From contig CAUYUJ010008047.1 in the NCBI GenBank assembly GCA_963575745.1, positions 244,139 to 308,138 on the forward strand: a stretch of DNA of 64,000 nt. The letters are read 5' to 3'. Source of the stretch: Prorocentrum cordatum (taxonomy: Eukaryota > Sar > Dinophyceae > Prorocentrales > Prorocentraceae). The position numbers and the translations under genes are program-made. Shown piece after piece: positions 46,365 through 57,200 of this stretch. The notes under the pieces were generated by a model, which made no database searches, was not told the DNA's origin, and was given only the letters and a program-made list of their open reading frames with translations. Numbering within the stretch: position 1 is the first letter of the stretch; each line of letters begins with the position of its first letter.

Positions 46365-46530
46365 GTGAAGCAAGCAGAAATAAGTGAACAAACTCGAAAG
46401 TCCACGCGGATTTCTCAGATCGACGCTGGGGCCCCTGGCGCGCTCCGCGCGCCAAAGAAGGGGGTCGAATGCCGATCCGAGGAATCTGCGTGAACCCATG
46501 AGTCTTATGTGTAGGTCATTGCTTGTTCAC
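46365..46530. mobile_element. Foldback family, copy G
   Basis: Arms GTCCACGCGGATTTCTCAGA and the inverted CCGATCCGAGGAATCTGCGTG, with a GGCGCGCTCCGCGCGCC centre. The outer arms GTGAAGCAAGCA/GCTTGTTCACC also pair partly. Confidence 0.65.
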
Positions 46531-46901
46531 CGAAAGACGCGGCCAGGACAGCCGAGGGACACGTCGGAGCCCCGTTGGGTACAACAAAAGAAGGACAGGC
46601 GCGGAGGGGGAAGCAACAGACGGCGGAGGCGCTCAGACCGTGAAGATCTTGTACGTGTGTAAAGGAGCACATACTTACATCGGCTTACCGGGCGACAAGG
46701 ACCTCGAACAAAAAGCACGTGACACCGAGCTTCCCCATGGACAACGAGGGGCACCACGACACTGATCCTGCCAGCCCTCTGGGCGCGGACGGTTCAGGGC
46801 ACCGGCTCCCAGCCCACTCGACCCTTCGGGGTTGGGAGTCACCCCCCTTTCTCTCCCCGTCGTCGTCGTCGGCGTCGCCGGCGTCGTCGTCGTCGTCGTC
46901 A

Positions 46902-46940
<39 letters not shown>

Positions 46941-49650
46941 TCGTCACCAATGCATCGCCGATTCATCGGCGCGGAGAGAGTCGAGCTCCACATCGATGTG
47001 CATCCCCGATGCGTCGGCGATGCGGCGCGATCCTCTGGCCCCGCCCACTCGGACCCCATTAGGGAAACCCAGATGTGTGATCCTTCTGTGGTTTTTTGGG
47101 GATGGTGTTCGCGGCCTTTTGTTGGGTCTATGGGTCTATGAGCCTATGAAGCCGCTGGCGCCGTCCTGGGATCTTTCGGGATACGTGCGGAACTCGTCGT
47201 TGGGCCCAGCCTCGGAACTGGGGTCTCCTGGGTTGCTACTTGTGGCCTTCGGGGCCCTCCCTCCTGGAGCTATTCTGGGCCTCTCTCCGGACGTCCTGAG
47301 CCGTCTTTTGGCCATCTTGAGAAGTCAGGGGCCTATCGGTGGTCGAAAATGCGAGAGACATCTAACACCAGCCAAGCGAGCAGTGTTCTACTCACTGGTG
47401 CCTCTGGGGTGCATCCCGGAGAGGCGCCATCTTGGGGAATATGTCAGCCATGCTAGCGGCCACCTTGGGCCAACATGGCCCCCGCGACGTCATGCGGGAG
47501 GCGTGGCTTGCCCTGTGCGGCCTTTTCTAGCCTTGCCTGGTCAACGACGGGACAGCGAGCGCCGAGGCTGAATGATTTAGCTCCAGGAGGGGATGGCCCC
47601 CCATATTGGGGAAGTCCTCCCCGGGCGGGGTCCAGACTGTGGCTTCGAGATGGGCTGGAGCGTTCAAGACGGCCTTATAGATAGCTGCGATTAAATCCCG
47701 CAACGTCTTGGTCATGGTCCCCGTGTTTCTTCCCTCGAATCCAATTTGATTGAAGATGGTCTCCAACGTGGCTTCGAGAGGCACCGCGACAGCCCCAAGA
47801 CGGCTCGAGGTGGCCATGGAGTCCCCCAAGGATGCCCTTGAGAGGCCAAGCTGACCCGAAAACCTCTGGCTCTTAAATGTATGTGCCTTCGGGACGGAGG
47901 GACCACAATCAAATCGAAAAGTCAGATCGGCGATCGAACTGAATCGGATCGGCTAAACTTGTCAGCCGAACCAGGAGAAATCGATTCGGAATCGGAAATC
48001 GTCGAAATCGAATCGTTTCGAATCGGAGGAGTCGAAAGGAACACTGTTCTGGCCTTTTTCGCTTGCTAACTTCCAACTGCTGCAACAGGGCATAGCAGGG
48101 CGCATCACACACACACCATGCAAGTACACATGCAAGCAGAACCACGAGCGTGGCACTTACAAGCCAAAAGCTTCATCTAACACCAAGCCACACGACATGA
48201 AGAAAAGACACACAAAACACCCAGGCACTGCGCAGGCCACAACGCCACGCACCTACGCGGACCAGGCGCCAAGGGCGATCACAAGAATATGCAAGGCACT
48301 GCATCATATTAAAGAATTCCCGACGAATGTGTTGTCCTTGAGGCCTAAAGACGGCGTCGAGACCGCCAGAGAGCCCCAAGAAAAGCCCAGAAGGGGACCT
48401 CCAAGCCATGCACTTGTAGATGCAGAACGCCCCGAGAGGGTAAGAGGACCCTGAGATGCATGGAATGTTTCTGACGTCGGAGGGGGTACGCCGATCAAGT
48501 GCACCCTCGTTTGTGATCGAACGCCTCCAGGATAGCCAGTCAGTGGCTCCGAAGGCCCGCCCGTGGGCCCCAGCATGGCCCCGAGCGGCCCCGAGGCCTA
48601 CATGGCACATCGGCCAATGGAGGCAGGGACGGGCTAAGGAAACGGGGAAGGGAGGGCGAGGGAGGGGGGAGCGAAGTGAGGGTGAGCGGGTGAGGGCTGA
48701 GAGGGAAGCACTGGAAAGGGGAGAAGGAGGAGAGGGAGTGGGAGCATGAGTGTTGAGAAACGTGGGGGAGGTGGTGGGTGTGTGAGGGTGGCGGTGGGCG
48801 GGGGCTGGGAAGGAAGAGGGTGGGGGGTACGAGGCGAATGAGGAAACAGAGACGGAAAGGTGGGAGTGTTTGGGATGAGGGGGATGAAACAAGGGAGATG
48901 GAAAGGGAAGGGGGATGAGGGGGATGAGGGAGATAGGAGGATCGAGGAGGGGAGGGAGGGAGAGGGCGAGGAAGGAGGGAGAAGCGGAGGAGGAGGAAGA
49001 GGGAAGGCAAATGACGAGGAAGAGGGATGAAGAGAAGGGTGGAGGAGGGACGCATCGGTCCTCATGCTCCGCCTGGACTTTCCTCAATGTCTCATCCCGC
49101 GCCTGGCCGCTGGTGGCCCACAGCAGGCGGACATAAGAGCGCGAGGATGCTTGCCCTGATCCTGCCCGTCTTCATGCTTCTGCTACTCCTCCTTTCACCT
49201 GCTACTCCTTGTCCTCATCTGCATTCTCCCCCTCGGTTTCCCCCTTATCACCCTCCCAACATCCCTGCCCGCGTCCTGTTCCCACCTGGCCAGTTTATAT
49301 TCGCGCGGCAAACCAATGGCCTGTGTCTGAACTGAACGATTCCGCGCCCTGCAACAATAGTGACAACGTCAACACGTTCGGGAATGACAAGAGGTAATAC
49401 CAAAAGCAGAATGGTGATCAAATCATAATGCTTGGAACCATATTGACGGTCACCACGAACTCGAGTAGAAAACGTAGCTCAAGCGCTTCGGGCCGATCTG
49501 CGCACGATCATATTATGCGCACATCCCGACCAAGACAACTATCCCGAACCCGGCTGCAAAAACAGATCCGGAAACATCGTGGCGACATGTCAAATTTGTG
49601 GACCCTTTTTTGAGCAGGGACCGACCGTCCCGGCATTCCTATAGTCCTAC
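46531..49650. other. No supported gene
   Basis: 46857-46950 is a CGTCGT repeat, and 46945-47062 is a half copy of the GATGCATCGGCGA element. 48650-49030 is purine-rich low complexity. The remaining frames are without domains. Confidence 0.4.
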
Positions 49651-49657
49651 CACGACA

Positions 49658-49794
49658 TGTTCTTAGAACCCAGACCTGTTCTAATAACAAAAACAATGTT
49701 CTTAGAACATAAACCCGATGTGATAAAACACGACAGTCCCAGCCTGAAATGTTCTAAGAACATTTCGTGGGAACCACAAAAGGTTCTTAGAACA
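49658..49794. repeat. Cluster of TGTTCTTAGAACA palindromes
   Basis: The 13-mer occurs at 49697-49709, with one-base variants at 49658-49670, 49750-49762 and 49782-49794 and a weaker one at 49677-49689: four to five copies in 137 bp, spaced 32-53 bp. Confidence 0.75.
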
Positions 49795-50394
49795 TTGTTT
49801 GGTGGGTCTATAAGCGAGCCGGGACGCTTCGCCACTGCTTGACTTTTCGGGAACACGAGCAATCGAGCAGAACAATCGTGAACACGAGATCTCAAAGAAC
49901 GAACATTCGACCCACAACCTCCGAGCTGGTCGCCACACAACGGTGCAGAACGTTCAGCAAACGCCTGCACTGCATCCCCCAAAAAGGATGCCTGGGACGG
50001 TCACTGGAGAGATGCATTTGGCACCACGCTCGTGCGGAAAACCAGCCGGCCGAACACTCCAAGTGAGAAAGCATCGAGCCCAAGAAGTGAGCCAAAACGC
50101 AGACGGACGATGGCGGTGACACGGATGAGCGTGAGGACGGATGAGAGCGATGAGGGATTTGGTGGTCTCTCTCTCTCTCTCCCTTCCAGTCTCGGCCGCT
50201 TCCCCTCCCCCTCCCTCCTGTCCCGCCCAGTGGAGCACTGCGCCTGTAGCTGCACAAGGGCATCGGCACTTCTGCGAGCCTCTTGCCGCAAATCCTGTTC
50301 GCGTTTGCGAGCGACACATGTGCCGTCATATCCACAATACCATCATCCTCGTGACCGCCGTTATCTGTCTCAGCATCGTCGTCATCATCGCCGC

Positions 50395-50490
50395 CAACGC
50401 CATCGCCATCGCCTTCGCCATCGCCTTCGCCTTCGCCATCGCCATCGCCATCGCCATCGCCATCACCATCACCATCACCATCACCATCAC

Positions 50491-50542
<52 letters not shown>

Positions 50543-50595
50543 GTCGTCATCACCATCATCACCATCATCACCATCACCACCATCCTTGTGACCGT
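50395..50595. repeat. GCCATC/CATCAC/CAT microsatellite
   Basis: GCCATC hexamers grade into CATCAC and then pure CAT. His-, Met- and Asp-rich ORFs here are artefacts. Confidence 0.9.
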
Positions 50596-50649
50596 CATCG
50601 TCACCATCGTCCACATGCTCCTGCGGCTGTTTCTCATTCGATGATTTGG

Positions 50650-50815
50650 CCCCTTGGGCATCTTGCGGGCCCAAGATGGACTCAAAGCAACTCAAGATGG
50701 CCTCAAGATGGCCCACGATGGCCCCAAGACTGCCAAGCATGGCCGTAAGAAGGCCCAAGAGGCCTCCAAGACGGACCAAGATGGCCCCAAGCGGACCCCC
50801 AAGAGGGCGTCTGGA
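50650..50815. repeat. GGCCCCAAGATGG-type degenerate tract
   Basis: Units of CTCAAGATGGCC/GGCCCCAAGA as at 7640-8160. It lies just outside the retroelement. Confidence 0.55.
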
Positions 50816-51206
50816 AGCCAACAATAATGAGTCGAAATCGCACTGGTAAGCTTCGATATATATTACGCCTTAGGCGTTCCCATATCCCAGGCTTTGGCTC
50901 ATATCGCATGAGCAAGAGAGCAAGACGAAGCATGGGATCTGGAGTAAAGGATAGGATGGGCATCGTCAATGGAAAAGGTATTTTCCGATCTCAGATACGA
51001 ATCGTGCGCCTCGGTGAGGCACAATCACATATTAGGCCGGGCCCGGCTTGAGCCAGGCACGGCAGCGGTGCATGCTCGATATACATCTCGCCTTTAACCT
51101 TCTCCGTTTAAAGTCGGAGGGGGAGGAGACGAGCGAGCACCGCATTACTACATTACGCGGAAAAACCAGTACTAGGCAACAGCGGCTGCCTACAAGGTAA
51201 GGGCGC
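50816..51206 (-). other. 3' non-coding region of the copia element, possible LTR
   Basis: Sequence between the Pol stop (51220) and the degenerate repeat tract; it should hold the 3' LTR. The 5' LTR lies beyond the window, so no direct repeat can be matched and no boundary is claimed. It contains a weak TGGCTCAAG on the minus strand (51047-51055). Confidence 0.3.
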
Positions 51207-51272
51207 GCGAGTAGCCTCGCTACCGGCGAGTTTCCTCGCTACTAAAGCGCACCTGCATGCGGGTTTCCCCGC
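51207..51272 (-). repeat. Mini-hairpins 1-3 (Pol C-terminus and 3' UTR)
   Basis: Plus-strand stem-loop-stem: 51207 GCGAG-TAGC-CTCGC (spans the stop), 51226 GCGAG-TTTC-CTCGC, 51259 GCGGG-TTTC-CCCGC. The two coding copies have the first base in codon position 2 (S-E-E-T-R and S-G-E-T-R). Confidence 0.85.
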
Positions 51273-54200
51273 TAGCTCGGGAGGCAGGGCCGTCTTGAGA
51301 CGACCTGCCCGCCCTATACGGTGTATGTTTCTTCAGCTCGTGCTTGAAGGATTGCTGGCCGGCCATTACTTGTAGGAGCAACGCGCGGTCAATACTACCT
51401 TTGGTATGACCATCGGCAGTCATATCCCGCGTGTCACACCATTGAACGCTTTCAACGATTCCGCGCTCCATCATCTGGCGGATCCAGCTAATGTGCCCAA
51501 GCAGAGTACATTCTGTGGGCTTCTTCAGATCTTTGCTAGACAAAGACTTGAAGACGGACTCGGCATCAATAGTCAGAGTGACTTTGATACATAGACCACC
51601 CATTTCCAATATGTTCTTTAACTGTGTGGGGGTCAATGGTCCCGAGTGTAGCTCGTGGAGCGTTACAATGGTCGGGTAGCAGTCTTCCAAGTTGTGGGCT
51701 GCTGCCAGTGTTTCCGCAGAGTAGCTCGAACGCACCTGCAGTCGATGAGACTTGCAGTATGCGTCCACCAGGTGCACGACGGGTTTCCCCGCTTGCGTGT
51801 GGCCACGCCTCAGCAGGTTAGCCCCGCGGATACCATAGCCTTTGACTTCGTCGTCTTCATCTCCGTTGAGACGACGATAGCCAGAATCGCTATGCAGGTC
51901 GACTTCTCCTGTTGGAGTCATAGCTTGATACACGATCTTCTTCGGACCTGCCTGCAATTTTCTGGTAACCGCGTTTAGTCGTCGTACCTGGATGTTTGTC
52001 GGTTCCTGGATACGTTGTAGTGAGACAACATAGACCATCAGCCATACCTGCGTAATCAACGCATAGGCTAGAGCGCCGCGAAGACTGACGAACATATCAG
52101 AAATCGTCTTTGTCGCTTTGCTCTCAGGATCAGCGCCTGTGAGTTCTGGATGTGTGATAGGACGAAGCTGTTTGATGTATTCGTCCTGATCGAGAGTGAC
52201 GCTCCCATCATCGGTCTTGTTGTACCGAACGGCACAGTTTGTGTATGTGTGCTTGTTCAGTTTGCACTTTCCAAACGTATCTTCAACACACTTGACATAC
52301 TTGTCAATAGCATCTTCCTTCCCAGTCATATTAATGTCATCAACGTGTTTGGCTGTCAAGAGGTTTGGGCTCATCTCGAACTCTTCGTCGTATGAAGTAG
52401 GCTGTAGTCCAAAGCTCCTAGTGATGGACCTGAGCTTCAACGAGAATGCCCTGGGAGCATCCTTCGTGCCAGTCCCCGGCTTCAGACACCGAAGACAGTG
52501 CTTTGATTCGTCATATGACTCAAAGCCTGGCAGTGTACGAAGGACAGCTGCTGACCCAGGAGGTAGTGCGAAGCACACCACACGCTCTTTCTCGCCCGTT
52601 GCCGCGGCGAGCTCACTATAGGTCAGTCCTTTTAAGAAAGCCATGTTGATGTCCAGGGAAGCGATGATCCAAGCTTTGCTGCATGCAGCAGAACTTGCGA
52701 GCAGTCTCTGGTTTGACCTCCTTGCTGTGCCAGAGAAGGTTTCGACATCGAAGGCTTCAATGTCCATGAAGCCACGGAGTACCAAGCGTAACCTGATCGT
52801 CCGTTCCATTTCGCCCTTCTCGTTCTTGACAAACTTCCATTTGTATACATAGCGTGAAGTCATGATGTTCGACGCTTTGTTCAAGTCAGTCATCTGGAAG
52901 CATTTGTTGTCAAGCCAAGTCTTCAATTCTGTGTAGAGGGCTTTGGAAACTTTGACCGGATTCGCTTGAATGTCGGCCTTCGTGAGTAGATCGTCTTCCT
53001 TGACGACCACGGCACGTTTGGAGGCAGCACTAACATATACTCGCATAGTTGTGACGCTGCTGTCATCCAGCAATCGGCGTTGCTGCTCGGACAGGACGAC
53101 TTTGGACATGTCTGCTGTGAAGCAGAGCTCGATGTACTTCCCGTGCTCGTCGGAATCCAGATCATATTTGTTGTCCGGATCCGTGGAGCACAAAGGAACG
53201 TAGTAAGAAGTGTCCATGTCGTATCCTGGCGGGCGACCCCGCTCCGGCAAGTGGCCTTGCGCATCTTCACAGGTCGTAGAGACTAACACACACTGTGTGT
53301 CTGTCATGTATGTCGGAACTGTATGCATGACTTCTTCTGTGTCAGCTTCAAAGAGTGTTCTGTCATCCATCAGTTCAGCATACCACGACTTTAAGACAAA
53401 AGCATCCAGATCTTCTTCTGTTTCCTCTATGATGGTCGGGAGCCGACCATCATTCTCCGCAGGAGGCTGCTCAGGGGCAGCTGCTGGAGGTGACTCGCTT
53501 GGTGGTGGACCATCAGCGAGTTCTTCAAATTTAGTGAGGTCTCGGTCGAATCCAGCAGGCGGCTTCTTGGATTTGAGACACTGGATGATGCGTGAGTGTG
53601 TAGATCCTGTGATGTCGTAGATGTTCAAGGCGGTGCCATCAGCTTCATAATAATGAAAGCCAGGGGTCACATCATTATCATAGTGCACTAGTGTACAGCT
53701 GTCTGCATAGGGTGCAGCAGGCAACTTAGTCAGGCTCTTAGCAAGTCGTACGGCAACAACGTTTTCAATACGAAAATAGTTGCGAATGAGATACTGAAGA
53801 GCCAAGTGCACTTTAGGCGAAAGCCGGCTCGCAGCAGTCATCTGCAGCCGGCCCTGTTTCGCTGGTAAGTATCCAAAAGTCATGGCGGGTTTCCCCGCTG
53901 ACAGACCGGCAATAAAGGCCAGTACTGTCCGAAGGGCCGTATTGTCCGATCCTATCTCGCGGACCATCAGTGCTTCGATGTACAGCGTATGTCGTGTGTC
54001 AGGATACTGTACTCGCACTTCGCGACTGCCGACCTTCACGATGACTTGACCCCGGTCAGGTTCGTTGCGGATGACCGGGTATGGACCACTCCATCCACCC
54101 CAGTCATCTTTCGTGGTGGTCGGGCGATGATAGTCCACGAGATCTCCCTCTCTGTAGTGAAATTCACCCGTAGCAGTAGTCTTCGTACGAAGAGCCCTGT

Positions 54201-57200
54201 TTGTCTTGGCAACCGCAGTGGCCTGCGTGATTGCCTCCAGACTAACCCTCCTGATTGTCTCCTCCCTTGAGTGATCTGATGATTCAGCGGACTGATCATG
54301 ATCCAAGACAGGGAAATCGGGAAGCATAGCTGGTTGTCTGCCATATAACGCATTATACGGAGAAACTCCGTTGTAGAAGGTAAATGCACTGCTGGCAAAC
54401 ATGGCTTCATGTAAAAGACGAGTGAAATTCAGAGGAATATTCAATCTATTCAATTCTTCTCCCATCACGTGTATGAGGTGTCGCAGGATGCCGTTCCTAG
54501 CTTCGATAGTCGTGGCGTGTTGGCCACGCGCTCGGATACGAAGCTCTGTTCCCTTGGATTTAAGGATGGCCTTTGCTGTATCGTTATTCAGTGCTCCTTC
54601 CCCGTCGGAGTATAAGACTTTGGCAGGGCCATGCTGCATCCAAGTTGTGTGATAGGCATCGAGAACAGTGTGCATAGTCTTATCGGGGATCTCTGTACCA
54701 GCTGCCCAACGAATACAACGGTCGATGATGTGAAAAACAATATGTTCCTGTTTGTAAAAGAAAAGATCACATTCGACTTCCTCGTTGAAATGTCCTGGCA
54801 GTGACACAGATGGCATCACCGTGTTGCCTGGTTTGTCCCAGGCACGACATTCTCTACACGAGTCGCAAATGCCCTTAATCAGACTCAAACGGGTTTCGCC
54901 CAAACCAACCTTAGCTAGAATCATCCGCATCTTTGGTTCCTTGGCATGAAACCATCTCAAGTGAAGCTTGCGGAGTTCTCGCTGCACTACAGCTGGGTCA
55001 AAGCTGCGCAGGTTTTGAAGGCTGAGCTGAACATCGAAACGAGTCCAATCAGGAAGCCTTGGCCTTGGCCTCGGCTCTACAGGAGGCTGCGGCGGCGGTG
55101 GAGGATCACCTCCTTCCATGCGTCCGCGCCTTGCTGCCACTTGCGGCAGTCTACGGTGATCGTCAGAGCTGCCAGCGCCAGTGTTGCCACCATTAGCCCC
55201 TTCGGCTCTGGTGATGTCATGGCTGCTGGCGCCTGCGGTTGGATCGCCCTCACCGGGCCGTGGCGGCCTAGGCGCGCGTATGCGCGCTCTCGCGGCCGGC
55301 GCCGCTTTTGCGGCTGGCGCCGCTTCTGCGGCTGGAGCCGCTTCCGCGGCTGGCGCCGCAGGAGCGGCTTGCCCCGCCGGGTGCGGCTGACCAAAGTTAT
55401 CTGGCAGCTTCCATTTTTCGGCGAATCTGCATTGGCCAGATATCTTGGTGTGGTGAGGATTACTCTTCTGATATTCCTTCTTACAGCTTGGACAGTCCCA
55501 GTAGTATGGTTCAACATCATACCACCGACACATCTTCGGATCCCTGCTGTGCTTTGGTGATTGCTTGTAGTTGTTGTCCACACAGCCATGGCACCCAAGA
55601 CCGCCAGGTGGTGGTCGCCAGATTTCTCCGTTTGGGTGTCTCCGGATTGTTGGGTCGTCCAAGTCGTAGCCAGCACTGTTTGTTACGAACGCATAGCTGC
55701 GTTCGCGATTCGCGAATGGATCGCGACCGTAAGCAAACAGATCTTTGGCGATTTGCACCGCATCAACGATCAGTGACTGCATTCTGTAGGTATACTGTGC
55801 CGCCCTTGCTAGTTCTTTGTTGCAAGCATTGGCGTGCACATGATTACCTGGACAACGCTTGCCTCTGAAAGGTGCCAACAACTCTTCTTTGTTTGCCATC
55901 ATCTGTGTTGGCTTGCGGATGTATTGTCCAAATGAATCTTTGAGACCAGTCGTGCACTGATCAATAATCGTTTGGCAAGTGACCTTGCGTTGTGCCAGTT
56001 CCTTCCATGGCTGGATCTCATCCACCCACGTGCCCATTGGTTGTTCCCTGAGAAAGAAACGTCTTAGGTCGTCTTGTAATAGAGCGACTGTTCCACAGAA
56101 CGTGATATGAGGCAGGTCCTCTTTGTGGTGTTTAAGCCACGTATCATGATTGACCTGTGCATTGAAGTAGGAAGGAAGTCCAGTAGTTCTGCAGCTTGGC
56201 TGCAGAATCGTGATCTTGACAAAGCAAGTCTTGAGGTAGTGGAGGACTGCTCTTTGTACTTCCGAGTTTCCAAGGTCAACCATAGATATCTTGTCAAGGT
56301 TCCCGCCTGACGAGAGCCCCCTCTTGAAGGCTAATATGGATATACCACCCTTGCCCCCACATAATTCAAGCATGTCCACTTGATTGTTTCTGCCGTAGCA
56401 TAATGACTGGACCATCGAGAAGACATCAGCATGTGAGTCAGCGGGTTGCCCCGCCGGTAACATCATGAAGATGTCCTCTGATTCGCTGTCCGAGTCCGAG
56501 TCGTCAAGAGGAACGTCGTTGAAATATGTGGAGCAGTCAAGCCCTTTGAGGTCCTCTCCACAGTCGTCGTTACCGTCTTCCACTTTCTTCGGGATTTTCT
56601 TCGGTTTGATGCCGGCCTCTTTGTCAGCTTTCTGCTTTTCTTTCTGTTTTATCCTGGCATCAGTGGGCAACGCAGTTTCCGCGGAGAGATCCGCTGCGGA
56701 GGAATCCGCTGTTAAGTCAGGAAATGGCGGAATTTCAGGAAAGTTGTTGGTGGGTCGCGTTTGGCAACGCTCAATCGAAGGGGGAGGAGATCGATCGTCA
56801 TCGACGATCGCCACACGCTTTGGGCGTGGCCTTCGCGACTCACCGTCGCCGTGAAGAACTGGAGCCGGAGGCTCCCAGTATAACCGAGTACTGATGTTTG
56901 TAACCCCATCAGGCAATGGAGCTACATAATTGTACCCAGTTGGCTGATCCTGGATTCTGATATCTTGAACGATCTTATTCGTGTCCAGGTCGGTCGTGAC
57001 TCTACGAACAACATGGTCCCATTGAGGGCCCTTTTGTGGACATTGGACGTAGTGTCTTACCTTTTTGTCAACGCGAGTACACACACTGAGGTGTACCGCA
57101 CTCCGCTCATTCCTGATCATGTTGGCTTTATTGAGTTGATCAAGGAAGCGTGCAATAATGATAGCCAAAGTTTTATGCCGAAACTCGGCACGTTGCTGAT

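Noticed and set aside
51047-51055. Second TGGCTCAAG match to the spliced leader
   Set aside because: Only 9 nt, expected by chance in 64 kb on two strands, and no ORF follows at a sensible distance.
50816-51206. LTR boundaries of the copia element
   Set aside because: The second LTR is outside the window, so no direct-repeat comparison is possible; no TG...CA ends are asserted.
54515-54529. Treating the hairpin beside the integrase Glu as decisive evidence
   Set aside because: The encoded G-Q-H-A motif may be conserved for protein reasons, so this site alone is not informative.
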